From NCBI RefSeq assembly GCF_052324685.1, contig NC_135218.1:12128858-12192857 (forward strand): a DNA stretch of 64,000 nt, read 5' to 3'. Positions 52,201 to 63,290 of the stretch are shown piece by piece. This DNA is from Brachyhypopomus gauderio (lineage: Eukaryota > Chordata > Actinopteri > Gymnotiformes > Hypopomidae). A program made the position numbers and the translations under genes. The notes beneath the pieces are model-generated. The model worked only from the letters and a program-made list of their open reading frames with translations. It was not told the DNA's origin and searched no databases. How positions within the stretch are numbered: position 1 is the stretch's first letter; every line of letters begins with the position of its first letter.

Positions 52201-55200
52201 TATGTAACATTGGATGCTTTCAATACTGAATGTAACCTGAAGAGGTGAATCAGCATTTGACTCGGATGGGCAACAAACTCAACTCAGCTTGCTCAAGCTA
52301 CCAGAAAGCATTAACTTAGCTACGAAGCATGGGTATGACAAAAACGCAAGATGTTCTCTTACATACATGACTTGTAGGAAAAATGAGTCCAAGGACTCAA
52401 TGCATATTTTGCCTAAATCGCAAATAAGTAAAACCAGTATATAGAACATGTTATAAATCTGTCCACCGATACGATACTTCCAATTCAATATCGATACCAA
52501 AACAATTTAATATCAACACCAAAACAATTCAATATCGATACCAAATTACTTTTTTTCTAATTTTGACCACAAACACAAAGTAATTATTCACAAATAATTA
52601 TTCACAAACAATATATTTAATTAACGGCCCATGTTTCTTGGTCTTCAATATGAATAATATCCACTGGATATCATACATAAATTTATTTAATTTTTTTATG
52701 AAATACACAATTATAACAATTATACTAAGGAATCTTAACATAATGTAGAATAATTTCATACATGTTATGGTGATATTTTATATCGCCACATGAGCAACCA
52801 AAGTCATATTCATGGCTAAAATGTACCAGTGATTCCAAGATTTTGGACAGTAGTGGAAATAACTTGTGGGCTTATATTATTTACTGTGAGGTAGAAGTGA
52901 CATTAAACAGTTATTACCTGTGCCTTTCCTTTTCTTATCTTCAAGCTGGTTCCAATTAGTTAGTCTATTTCTACATCTCTATAATACTGTTAAGAGAAAA
53001 CAAACATGTATACCCATAATTTCTTCTGCAGTAAAGGCTTTGCCAAGTCCTTTTCAGCCATTCCACCACTGTTCGGATTTTAGCAGTTCTGTGAGACACT
53101 GCAGGCGCTACGGAAACTTTCTGAGCACACAGGGTTAAGATGGTGAACAGAGCAGGAAACCTTGTGCAAATTATTCCTCCTTATTTCTACATTCATATTT
53201 GTGCAGAGAAGCGCTACATGTCTGACTTTTTCCAGTGATATCTTTAGATTTTCTTTTCGACTGTATACCAGGTAGGTATTCCTGTTTGACAACATATATC
53301 TGGATGGGTTCTGAACTTGGGATTTAATGCTTTTGTCATCTCTCTGAATATAGAAATAAATAAAACATATTCACAAAGCACAAATACATTATTGTTAAAC
53401 GTATGTCACAAAGCTAAAAGAAATTATCTGTGTATCAACAGTTGAAAAGAGCTGTAATCCTATAACAAATCAAAGTAGTTGCTGGTACTCTCAACTGACA
53501 TCTTCAGCTTTTCTGCTACAGTCACGTGGATTGTTTCTCCATGGGCAATTGAATTAGCACAAGTAGAACTGCAGTTTTTCTTGTCAGAGATTGCAAATAA
53601 TGTGCAATCAAATGTTTCATAAAATTTGACACATTACCAGTTTTACCAGTTTCATTGTACCTGAAACTTTTCACAGTAACATTTTAGAAGCCAGACGTTT
53701 GACGTCTTTTACATATCTGCCTAGCTTTGTGAGCATATCGCCTTTAGCACGTGTGTCTGCTTCATGATCGCTGTGCGTTACCCTGACATGCTACAGTTGG
53801 TGCTTTTTTGGTGTCAAATTTAAGTACCCAGCCCAAGTCGGTGATTGGACTATCACTATGGTAATTTTCAAATTTAAATGAAACCAGGCAAAGGGACAGT
53901 TTATTCAACCCATAGGTTAATAGGGGCAATTCAGCCTTCCATGTTGGTTGCCTACCCATTTTGAACTTGACTGACAAAATTTAAACACAAAAACAACTCA
54001 CTACATAAATGAGAGTATACTGTCCTCTGTTATCTCAGGGAAGTATACAATATGTACCGTAATTCTCATTGCAAAGCTTTTTAGCATATTTTCCTTTTAC
54101 CTTTCAAAATTCGCATATGCTCTTATGGGTAAATCATAGTTCCATATTAATTAAAAAACAAACAAAAAAAAACAGTGATTAATTCAGTGAATAGTTTCAG
54201 AATAGGTTGAATTCATATTGATGCATGTTGATGCTGATTTTTCTATGGACATGCTGAATAAATTGTGACTTGAGTGTCTATGACTAGACCACAGTGATAA
54301 CAAAATTGATTTAAAAAATCGTGATATGTGGGTAAAAATGACCAGAGATTGCATGTTGGATGTCTACTTTGCAGAGACTGTGTGTATCTCTGCCTGCTGA
54401 ACAGTGGCACCAGCTTTGTGGCTGGCTTTGCTATCTTCTCTGTGCTGGGCTTCATGGCCTATGAGCAGAGAACAGACATCTCAACTGTGGCAGAGTCAGG
54501 TGACTAGACCTTTCAGCCAAGTTGTTTATACTTCTACATATTACTGAATGTAGTCATTCATAAACATGTTGTTATTGTTTTACAGGTCCAGGGTTGGCCT
54601 TCATTGCTTACCCTAGAGCAGTTGCAATGATGCCTATTCCTCAGCTATGGGCCATTTGTTTCTTTGTTATGATCATTCTACTTGGCCTGGACAGTGAGGT
54701 CAGCACGATAAAATCCAGTGAAAAGTTTATGACAACTATTATCTGATTGTAACTTCACATGTATTTATTTCTGTTCCCTTTCCAGTTTGTGGGTTTGGAG
54801 TCGCTGATGACGGCCATAACCGACATGTACCCCTCCTTCTTCCTCCTGGGTCACCGCCGCAAGCTCTTCCTCCTCCTCATCTGTGCTGTGAGCTTCTTCA
54901 TCGGCCTGGTGATGGTTACAGAGGTGATGATGCTTAACCTGCTCCACCCTCAGTCAAGTCATCTACTATTGCAGTGATTGTTGATAATATGGTCTACCAT
55001 GAGTAGCTTTCTGGCTGTGATTTGTACATTCAATAGCCCCAGTTTAGTAATTATGTCTAGCTTTAATAAACATTTCAGTTCCCATGATTTAAATGTGAAT
55101 GTCAAGGTTCCCCCTTCTGGTGTCATGGTTTCTATGGTGACAAGTGTTATGTCTTGCTGTGGTTCTCTTTCTTGTGCAATATGACTGTTTTTTGCTCTTT

Positions 55201-58200
55201 GGCATGTGCTTTGTTTAGGTTTCCATGTCCTTTTCTGTCTCCACCCTCTTGACACCTACCACACCTATCATGTCACTTCCCAGAGATCCTCATAATTGCC
55301 CCCAATTGCTTCTTGTTTGTCTTCTTCTTTGTATATATACAGCTGCTTTTTATGGTAGATGTTGAGCATTGCATGAAGGCATCTGCATTTATTAATTTAT
55401 TAATTATTCTTTCTGCATACGTTCCTGTTCTTGTTTGATCTTCTGCTGCCTTTGCTGTTATGCAATAATATAGACCCTAATAAACACAACTCAGACTTGC
55501 ATCTGTTACAGTGAATGTTGCTTTTGTTCTGCAGGGCGGCTTGTACATCTTCCAGTTGTTTGATTATTATGCTTGCAGTGGGATGACCCTCCTACTATTT
55601 GCCATTCTACAGTCAGTGTGTGTAGGATGGGTGTATGGTGAGTACTCCATCTACATTTGTTTATATTAGCCTGTTTCTGGGTGGTGTGAAATATTCAGTA
55701 GCTGATTGATGCCATCTATATATCAGTTGAATGTATTATAAACAGTAGTGTGATCAGTACTTGGGTCTTAAGTCACCCAAGTGTTAATTTGCTTGAACAA
55801 AATAGTGGTCACATGGTAATTTATTTAATATTATTTTTCTTTCACTGCCTTTTGTCTTTCTTCCAGTTCAAGTGAAAGTTTCAATAATGTTGAGGAGTAT
55901 TGAATATTTTTCATGTTTGGGATTATATAAATATTGTATGAATATGTTTATGTAAATGTTTAGATTTTATTTTCTAATCATTTTACTGTGCGATAAGGTA
56001 TTACTCAATGCTTCTAGGTGCTGATCGTCTTCATGATGATATTACTGACATGATTGGCTATCCACCATTGTCTTTAACAATATACTGTTGGAAGTACATC
56101 ACCCCTTTAGTCTGCACAGTGAGTATTTAACTGATCATCAGCTTATCAGTTATTTGTGACTTATCTGTTAGAATTATATACAGTATATTCATATGCTGGC
56201 TATAAAATTTTAATTGTACAGGTCATAATATTCTATGTGTTGGAAACAACATGATGGAGTCTTTAAAGATATGAGTGTGTGTGAGTGTGTGTTGTTTGTT
56301 TGTTTGTTTGCTTGCCCATGTGGAAGGATGACTATGAGCTTACATGCATGCATTTGTGCAGTTGTCCCTTAAATGCGTACCTTGGGTGTCTAGTGACCTG
56401 TGATCTGAGTCACTCACTCTACTGCTTTCATTTTTATTAATTATGCCCCAATCTTATTAGCATCTCTCAACCATTTTCTTTTGAGGACTTTACCATTAAA
56501 TGAAATGCCCAATATAGTAATATAGTTGTTATGAGCCATTTTCTATCATTTGTAACGTCTGTGTTAAATAAAGTTATATACAAGACAAATTTGAACAAAA
56601 TATACTTGTATTTTTTGTATACAAGTATTTTTATTACAAAGTGCTTTGACAATTATAGTTTCCAGATTTGTGATAAGATGCCAGATCTCCAACAATCTGA
56701 TGTATGTGATGGTACATCCCCTGACTCCTGCCTTCCGGCTTGTCCATATGGTGTTACGTTTGTCCTTGTCCAAATATGTACTTCCGTGTGTGCCCAACGT
56801 GTGTGCTAAAGTTATTTGTGGCTTTTGGTAACGTGCTTTAGGTGGTCCGTGAGGTTAAGTGTGTGTCTCGTTGTCAGTTGTTGTTTCGAAGACGCGACGT
56901 TGCGCTGTTTGTTTGTTGTCTAAAGCGCTAATGTGCTGTAGCCTGTGCTATTAAAAGTTGTTCTGCACATTGCCTTCGTCTGGCTCACTCAGCAACGTCA
57001 CAAGATATTTATAGCATGTTGGGGAAACACCCCTGTATTTTAATCAGTGACTGTGAGTGAGTCCAGCAAGTGTCCAAATGAAACTTAGAGCACTTAGAGC
57101 TCTTCATCATGCCAAGTATGAATGACCAGTTCCTTTTAAGCAGATCATCCTTTCATTTCAAGACATCTGTAAATGAGTATGTCATATTTTTAATTCTGAT
57201 AACATACTTGATAAGTCGATGTGATTAGTAGGCTCTGTTAGTACTTAGGATTGTCAACTCAGTTCAACAGATTGGCAAGATATACCAGGGATAAGACTTT
57301 AAGCCTAGTTTCTGGTAATCCAGTTTCCACCTGATTCCTTGTCATGCTGACTATTGTCACGTCTGGCCCCGCCCCCACCTGTATCATGTATTTGTTTTTG
57401 TTCTTCATGTGTGTTTTCATTTCACCTGTGACGTCTCAGGTTATTTTTAACATCTATGTGTAGCTTAGTTCCTTGTTAGTCACACACACGTTTTTCCCTT
57501 GTTCCATGCAGGTCACCGTACTTAGCCCTGTTGTCTTACAGTCTTCATGACATGTTCATGGTTTGTTTCCTTCGTATAGCTGTTATCTTTAGCTTGCCTT
57601 TTTATTAGCCTGTTTGTTATATTTTTGTACACTATGTCTCGGACGGTTATAGGTGTTGGCAAATGACTATGCCACTGGATGTTGTCCACCTCCTGCATGC
57701 TCCACGTTACACCTATTGCCACTATCTCCAGAGTCCTCCTCTCTACAGTTACCATTAGGTCACATAGACCACAATAATCTTGTAGCAGCAAACTAGTCAA
57801 CAACCTGATGCCTCATAATCTAGTGAATATGTAACTGCCATAACTTTCCTCCATCTGGAGGTATCTGCAGATAAAAGTGCATAGTTCATTTGCCTTCTGT
57901 TGGTGGCTTATTTGTTTAGTCATTCTGCTTCTGGCACCTTGTATAAGAGGAAAAAAACATTTAAGAACACATTAACCTAGCATATATAAATCTGCGATAG
58001 CCTGTTACATACAATAATTTTTAAGTGTAACATTTATCTTCAGATTATTAGGGAAAAAAATTAACATTAATTCATGAAGTCACATAGATATATAGATGGT
58101 ATAGATACCATAATTCTTTCCTGAACTCTAAATGCTTTCTTTTTTTAAGGCTACATTTATCTTCTCTCTGGTCAAATTCACTCCTCTGAAGTTTAACAAC

Positions 58201-58891
58201 ATGTATGATTACCCCTGGTGGGGCTATGCTATTGGTTCATGGTTCACGCTGTCTTCAACTCTATTGGTTCCCCTTTGGATGATCTACGCCATCCTCACCT
58301 CCAGTGGCTCACTGAAAAAGGTACGTTCTATTTCAGAATGAATCTGAAAAAGCTGAACGATAAATAACTTAAGTGATAAAGTTAACAAAACAAACAATTT
58401 TCCCGTTACTTCATAAGTCAGAGCCCCCCCCCCCCCCCCCCCCCCCGACCTGGTGAGCTATCCATATCTTTAGCTCTGGAGCTACAAGGCTAATGCAGGC
58501 GATACATACATCCTTGCCAATAGCAACAGTATGAAATACAGTGTCAGAAACCACACAAGCATATTTGCTATTTTATATTGTGTAACAGCTAGTTTAGGCA
58601 AGCACTAAAAAGTGTTCACTAAAAAGTATGTGCGGTATAAGTTACCTTTCAGTGGCGATGCACAAAATTCTGTGATCACTCTGCTCCAACTCCATTCAAG
58701 CTCTTATTCCTTCTGCCCTCTCCCATCAGAATGTGCTGCAGTCCCTATGTATGCAGCCCTGTGCATGCAGACCCTGTGCATGTAGACCCTGTGCTTGCAG
58801 ACCCTGTGCATGCAAACCCTGTGCTCCAGCTCTGCTCTGTCTCTGTCTACTCACTCCTTGCTTCCTGTTCAAGTCAGTGGTTTTAGAATAA
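43234..58891 (+). CDS. slc6a13: SLC6 transporter, GAT2/BGT1/TauT branch (slc6a13-like), copy 2
   Basis: Paralogue of the minus-strand transporter, same fold and expected role. Coding exons: 43234-43426, 44090-44224, 44403-44543, 44665-44752, 44851-44983, 45140-45274, 45545-45648, 54375-54499, 54586-54698, 54786-54923, 55535-55637, 56018-56118, 58150-58320, 58730-58891 (last one inferred). All junctions are GT-AG and in frame; 613 aa. Exon sizes equal copy 1 except exons 1, 4 and 14. Marks: [27 protein letters not shown] in TM3; NFS (twice) and NATS glycosylation sites between the loop cysteines and [69 protein letters not shown] chose the ATG at 43234 because it follows the acceptor at 43228. 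Oddities: Gln45 where relatives have Glu, GLDSE389 where Gln is usual, an 8.7-kb intron 7 full of repeats, and a cysteine-rich tail. The orthologue name is tentative (slc6a13-like). Confidence 0.9.
43474..43749 (-). mobile_element. tRNA-derived SINE in transporter 2 intron 1
   Basis: An inverted copy of the SINE at 26228-26510: the same B box on the minus strand (plus-strand GGAATCGAACCC), the same GCTCAAGGGCA and GGGGAGCAGTTGGG body blocks, and the same TATTTTGTCAATTGTG end. It too is antisense to its host gene. It sits in intron 1 whereas the other is in intron 3, so the two insertions are independent. Confidence 0.85.
45757..46130 (-). repeat. Probable LTR, minus orientation
   Basis: On the minus strand a TATATAAGG box (about 45905-45913) is followed about 75 bp later by AATAAA (about 45832-45837) and then an end reading TTCTAACA (45757). 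This spacing of TATA box and poly(A) signal is typical of a retroviral-type LTR. The upstream border is not defined and no target duplication was found. Confidence 0.4.
48467..48485 (+). repeat. (AAT)n microsatellite
   Basis: About six AAT units. Confidence 0.85.
48545..48612 (+). repeat. tRNA-like segment (tRNA pseudogene or SINE head)
   Basis: TTGGTCTAGTGGTCAGAGC resembles a pol III A box region and GGTTCAAGTCC a B box, about 40 bp apart, as in tRNA-Glu-like sequences. The stems do not pair well, so it is more likely a SINE head or tRNA pseudogene than a working tRNA gene. Confidence 0.5.
48647..48951 (+). mobile_element. Solo LTR, family B, with exact 5-bp target duplication
   Basis: The 305-bp repeat begins TGTCACGCTACGG and ends CCAGCGTCACA. 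It is flanked by GTCAG at 48642-48646 and 48952-48956. An AATAAA-type signal (GCAAATAAAAGTGGCG, near 48885) lies in the expected R region. It matches the inverted copy at 60901-61240. No internal region is present. Confidence 0.9.
49353..50549 (+). mobile_element. Short LTR element (5' LTR - 660 bp - 3' LTR), TRIM-like
   Basis: Two related repeats bracket a 660-bp interior: 49353-49609 (TGTAATGGTAGC...CAACGGTACA) and 50270-50549 (TGTTATGGTAGC...CAACGTTACA). Both contain TTTCACCTGT, CCTTGT.TTGTTAA, a TTTAA/TTTAAATAAAT or TATATAAAT segment and a CTC-ATCCT-CAACG end. The flanks are GTAGG (49348-49352) and GTAGA (50550-50554), a 4-of-5 target duplication. The interior has no gag or pol; frames of up to 169 codons on the minus strand are low-complexity. 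Either a deleted retrotransposon or a miniature non-autonomous one. The LTRs are quite diverged, so it is old. Confidence 0.7.
55100..55510 (+). mobile_element. Solo LTR, family C, in transporter 2 intron 10
   Basis: The 411-bp repeat begins TGTCAAGGTTCC and ends GCATCTGTTACA, flanked on both sides by GTGAA (55095-55099 and 55511-55515). A TATATATACAGC box lies near 55333 and AATAAAC near 55478, as expected for promoter and poly(A) signal. It ends 24 bp before the exon 11 splice junction, so it nearly abuts that acceptor. Confidence 0.88.
56705..57002 (+). mobile_element. Probable solo LTR in transporter 2 intron 12
   Basis: It begins TGTGATGGTACATCCCC and ends CTCAGCAACGTCACA, the same kind of termini as the other LTRs here, with CTATTAAAAGTTG as a weak poly(A) region. 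The flanks (ATGTA and AGATA) match at only three of five bases. The start is shared with the fragment at 20266. Confidence 0.6.
57355..57660 (+). repeat. Possible truncated LTR in transporter 2 intron 12
   Basis: TGTCACGTCTGGCCCC followed by TTTCATTTCACCTGTGACG resembles the start of the LTRs elsewhere in the window. No matching 3' end was found, so the border at 57660 is only where resemblance is lost. Confidence 0.35.
58424..58446 (+). repeat. Poly(C) run in transporter 2 intron 13
   Basis: About 22 consecutive C residues before GACC. Confidence 0.9.
58730..58891 (+). CDS. slc6a13: Inferred last coding exon of transporter 2, cysteine-rich tail
   Basis: A strong acceptor (CCTTCTGCCCTCTCCCATCAG, ending 58729) is followed by 53 open codons in the phase required by exon 13 and a TAA at 58889-58891. 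It begins [12 protein letters not shown], which aligns loosely with [10 protein letters not shown] in copy 1. It then runs into four 15-bp units (58760-58819, TGTGCATGCAGACCC and variants) encoding Cys-Ala-Cys-Arg/Lys-Pro. The tail has 13 cysteines, so membrane anchoring by palmitoylation is imaginable. A different last exon cannot be excluded without transcript data. Confidence 0.6.
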   Translation, partial: NVLQSLCMQPCACRPCACRPCACRPCACKPCAPALLCLCLLTPCFLFKSVVLE

Positions 58892-58892
58892 A
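58887..58892 (+). promoter_or_regulatory. Candidate poly(A) signal overlapping the transporter 2 stop
   Basis: AATAAA overlaps the inferred TAA stop. A second AATAAA at 58956-58961 is the more plausible signal for a transcript with a 3' UTR. Confidence 0.35.
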
Positions 58893-59111
58893 CTGAAACA
58901 TTTGTTCTTAGCTTAACTAAACCAACACTTTAAGAAATGTGTCATGTTTTATTGAAATAAAGGGAAACTACCAGCAGACTGCAACCTGCTCTTTGCACTG
59001 AGCCAAACTGCATCGTTCCACTCTCACTCTGTACCACACACATACTCTGGTGGAGGCCCTGTGTTTTCATTTATTTTTAAAATTACTTTTAATTTACGAT
59101 CTCCTCCCCAC

Positions 59112-59191
<80 letters not shown>

Positions 59192-60287
59192 GGGTCCCCT
59201 GTGTGCCCCTCCCATACAGCAGTGCTTCACTTATTTGTTGGCTATGTTAGTCTCGTAGCTCCAGTCCACAACAAAATAAATAAAATGTAGATAGCTTACC
59301 TCGCTGCATGAGTACAATGTGCTAGCAGCACCAGTCTACCCTTTTACTCTTATTAAACCACTGAGGTGAGAAATGAGCAATATATAACAATCATATGTTG
59401 AAACTAATCAATTATTCCCTTAGAGATTACATGCTCTCTGCACCCCAGCAAGTGACCTTTCAACCTTGAGACACCGGGATGCACTGCAAATCTAGAAACT
59501 ATATAAGTTATGTACTTCTACGTACCTCTATGCTTGTATTTCTGTGTAAGTAGAAATGATGTTTTACTTTAAGTCAAAATGAAATTTAACACCGAACACT
59601 GAAATAGGCTTAATAAGGGAGATTAAAGATAAGAGAAATGTTTTCCTCCTGAATGGCTCATAAAATGTGACCTGATCAAAGGTTATTGTTAGAAAAAAGG
59701 CTAAAATCTAGGTAATTGAACCACTAATTTACATGGAGGTTTAACTACTATATAAAAGCATTTGGATGATTATCAGTAGAATATTGTTTTGTTATATGAT
59801 TCATTGTGTCCTGATGAAAAAGTGCTTAATTTCACAATAGCTTGGTTTAGTTTTAGGTTCACACCCTTTTCTCCAGGCATCTCTGGCATTTCATAACATC
59901 TGTGTCAATGAGCCTTCAATAAGAAAATCTACAAGACCTAAAAACCTGTATATGCCACAGCAACTCTAGAACATAGAGAAATGCAAGAAAATACAATTTG
60001 AAAATTTATTCTCACATTGTAGGAAATATATAGAATTCACCAGTTTTCTTGTATGTTTTATTTTCTTTTAGACATAAATTAAATGAAAGAGTGCCCATAT
60101 GAGTCACATACCGTTAAATCTGCCTAAGATAAAACCTATTTTTGACCAATTGTTTATACCTATTTCACTTCAATGCTGTTTTTATTTTTAAAGAATTGTC
60201 TTTTTAAAGATGAACACTTCTCTGTACTCTTGAACGTTCTTTTATGCTGGTGTTTTGTAACCATTTTCTGAATGAACAGTGTATTGA
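58892..60287. other. Non-coding region downstream of transporter 2
   Basis: Probable 3' UTR followed by intergenic DNA. It contains a (CA)n run at 59119-59190. No gene was recognised. Confidence 0.5.
59119..59190 (+). repeat. (CA)n microsatellite
   Basis: About 36 uninterrupted CA units. The His-Thr frames across it are not genes. Confidence 0.95.
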
Positions 60288-60552
60288 TGTAATGACGTTT
60301 AATGGTGAGGCAGGATTCCAAGTCAAGAGTGTTTTTGAACGATACAAAGTTTATTTGACAAAACATGGACAAAAGGGCTGACTTCAGACAACGACAAACA
60401 AAAACCATGACACAGACGCACAACTAAATTCACAGACGTTAACAACATACAGACACAACACTAACAACAAGGAACAGGTGAAATGAGTGTGACGAACATA
60501 TATGGACACACAGACGAGCCTGAGGGAGAGCAGATTGTGGCAGATTGTGACA
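60288..60552 (-). repeat. LTR-like repeat, minus orientation
   Basis: Read on the minus strand it starts TGTCACAATCTGCC, contains CATTTCACCTGTTCCTTGTTG (also in the LTR at 50270-50549) and ends near CGTCATTACA. Borders are approximate and no target duplication was seen. Confidence 0.45.
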
Positions 60553-60900
60553 ATCTCACAAAGCAAACTTGTATGAAAACAAAATGAGGAATTTAAGAAT
60601 GAAATCATGTTGTGCCACGAAGCCCATTGTTCTAATGCAAAAAACATTGAGTATTTTAGTAAATGTACATAGTGCTGTTGTCATGGTGCGCCAGTCATCC
60701 AGCAGGAGGGACACCCTCATTCGTTCACACACACATACAGCACCTGCAGTTCCTGCGGTGTGTGAATAAGTGCAGCACTATTCTCTCACACACACACTCA
60801 CCCATTTATTCATTTTTGCACACAACTGTTCTTGTTTGCCCTCTTTTGTTCTGGACAATAAAGATACTGTTAACGTTGTGTTGAATAGAATCAACATTAA

Positions 60901-61240
60901 TGTGACGATGGGGTCGGGGTGAAGGATGAGACACGAATCCCTCTTGTGGCGACAGACGTCACTTTTATTTTTAAACATATATTGCACAATAGCGCACGAT
61001 AAACACTCCTACAAGCAGCACTACGTGCAGACATAGACAACGACGAGCACAGGACACTGCGCGAGCGCACATTAAATAGACAAACCACATTAGCCCCACG
61101 TGATCACGAGAAGATTCACAGGTGAGACTTATTAATCACACAACAAAACCCTAACCACGTATATACACGGACGCAGACAAAGCACGTGGACAACGTTTAC
61201 ACACGCCCAAAAGGGAGGGGCCGGGGTCCTCAACGTGACA
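60901..61240 (-). mobile_element. Solo LTR, family B, inverted, with exact 5-bp target duplication
   Basis: On the minus strand it begins TGTCACGTTGAGGACCCC and ends CATCGTCACA, matching the copy at 48647-48951 (shared GGGCGTGTGTAAACGTTGTC-type block, GCGCTATTGTGCAAT segment and CGACAAG end). It is flanked by ATTAA at 60896-60900 and 61241-61245. The length is 340 bp. Confidence 0.9.
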
Positions 61241-61867
61241 ATTAAAGATTATCTTAGCATTCTCTTGCCTCTCACTCCCTGTGTGCCACCACCTTCACCG
61301 CTACTTTTTTACACTAATACAATAATCAAAAACACAGCAGTAAATGAACAGAAACTACATTTTAGAATGTCAAGATCTCACCTTACTGAAATATTTACTT
61401 ATTTATATGATCCATAATTAGTATCAGCTAATTATTAATATTCATTATCTATTAAGCATTATCATCAGAGATCATTATTGTTATTAGGGACATTAGGTAC
61501 GGCACCCCCGGATCTATGCCTCAGATCACTGTGGTGCATCTGGACTTGTCTGTACTAAGAGTGGTTCACCTCAAAGCCCCCAGGCACTCAGAGCCTTGGG
61601 TGATCTGTTATAAGGAATTTCAGCAGCCCTGTACTATGATAGTACTTTATAGTAACACTATTAAAAAAAAGAAAGTTTTGTGTTGTGCATTACTCTCTCG
61701 CATTCCCCTCCCAGTCTTGGTACTTTATTGAATGCACATTGTGATGTTTGTGGGTCTTGAGTAGAATCCATTAGCCAAGTAAAAATATGTGCAACTAGAC
61801 TTGACAAAAGGACTAGACTAGGTGGAAAACCAGAACCAGGTAGGGTCAAAACACAAATACTCTAAAG

Positions 61868-62927
61868 CAGGGGTGTCCAAAGTGTGGCCAGTGGGACAAA
61901 TGCGGTCCGCGTTGAAATTTTCACTGGACCGCAGCTTCTGTTGACTCTATTGCCAAATGCTTTCAAATGTTTACTGGTCCACAGCCTCTGTTGACCACTG
62001 CATTTTATATTTCACCAGAAGATGGCAGTAGACTCCAAAAAAGCTATTTTATATTTCACCTTTCACGAAGGAAAGCTGATTCCCTTTACCTTCTGGAGAT
62101 AATATTGACTATTGCTATCTAGATCCTACAACCTTGTTCAAGCAGCGATGCTGGTATTGTAGGCTCCGACTGCAATGTTACTCTCCAGGTGAACCTCGGA
62201 GAAAAGATACGAGATGTAGTAAATATGTAACAGATTAATCAAAGGCCAAACTAAACAGATGAGACATGCGCGTTAAACTGCGCTAACTTGTTAGCTTGCT
62301 GCGTAGCTAGCCTCCAATTTATTTAAACTAAATACAACAAAGGGTATAAAAATGAGTGCCGTAGCTGGAAGCCTAAAACCTACCACTTCCATACAGAATG
62401 GGAGGAGGATTTGTTTCACTATATTTCACTATGTCATACGTGCGTTTGCCTCATCTGTCAGTGTGCCGTTGCTATTCCAAAGAAGGGAAATGTGGAGCGG
62501 CATTTTCAGACTCTTCAAGCATCATTTCGGGTGTCACTTCATTGTTAAACACAAGACGTCCTTCCAATGGAGATGATAAAAGAGGCATTTGTTGAATCCG
62601 CTGATTCTTTTTTCCAAGCGCTCTGAAACCACGGCCGAGGATTTGAGCCAGCAACTTGAAAGGATATTGCGGACTGCGAGTGTTTCTTGCTACAATTAGC
62701 GATACTTTAAAATACTTATATACTTAATACTTAAATAAATATAAATAAATAAAATACCTTATCCTAAAGTGAAAAGAAAGAGTACACAATATCAAATAGC
62801 AATAATAATAACAAATAATGATAATATAGAAGAAATACATTTGTTTTGCATTTTTATTGTAGGTAGATCATTTTGACTTGGTAATCTTATAAGTAGCTCG
62901 CAAGCTGAAAAGGTGTGGGCACCCCTA
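61868..62927 (+). mobile_element. hAT-like transposon, degenerate
   Basis: The left end CAGGGGTGTCCAAAG and the right end, reversed, TAGGGGTGCCCACA, form imperfect inverted ends. Flanking 8-mers CTCTAAAG (61860-61867) and CTCCACAG (62928-62935) agree at six of eight. The interior holds a decayed hAT transposase segment and the block shared with 16939-17024. Confidence 0.7.
62472..62550 (+). pseudogene. hAT transposase BED-finger fragment
   Basis: In the frame beginning GCT ATT CCA, the DNA reads KKGNVERHFQTLQASF and then hits a stop. That motif follows the zinc-finger region of ZBED-like hAT transposases common in fish. Flanking frames contain no continuation, so only a scrap survives. Confidence 0.7.
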
Positions 62928-62937
62928 CTCCACAGGA

Positions 62938-63290
62938 TACCCTGAGTAGCACAGTCAAACGAACGCCTTCTCCAGATCGACAAAACACGTGTTTCATAAC
63001 TAGGAAGGAACCTGAATTGTTCCTCTTGTAACTGAGGTAAAACCATCAGCCAGACTCTGATCTCCAGTACCCCTTCACAGACCTTACCAGGATAGCTAAG
63101 GAGTGTGATCCTTCAAAACTTGGAGCACACCCTCCGATCCCCTTTCTTGAAAAAGGGAACCACCACCTGCATCTGCCAGTCCAGAGGTACCACCCTCGAT
63201 GTCTACACAAAAACCCAGAGCCTTAAAGAACTCAGGGCGGAATTCATCTAGCCTGGAGCCTTGCCACCAAGGAATTTTCCAACTCAATTG
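62938..63290 (-). pseudogene. LINE reverse-transcriptase fragment
   Basis: On the minus strand the frames read DWQMQVVVPFFKKGDRR (from about 63180), followed by VCSKF and a PGKVCEGVLE segment, then a degenerate DLEKAFV..GILW. These are consecutive blocks of the fish LINE reverse transcriptase also represented at 34811-35286. It has stops and frame changes and no catalytic FADD. Confidence 0.8.

Larger units (their letters stand above)
45649..54374 (+). other. Intron 7 of transporter 2 (8.7 kb, repeat-filled)
   Basis: The matching intron in copy 1 is 459 bp (24725-25183). Here it contains a probable reverse LTR (45757 to about 46130), a tRNA-like segment (48545-48612), a solo LTR (48647-48951) and a paired-LTR mini-element (49353-50549). 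The stretches 46140-48540 and 50560-54370 are AT-rich with no recognised gene; an ATCGATACCAAAA-type repeat lies near 52470-52545. Confidence 0.7.

Noticed and set aside
54765..54947. Minus-strand Glu-rich frame over exon 10 of transporter 2
   Set aside because: Antisense shadow of a real exon.
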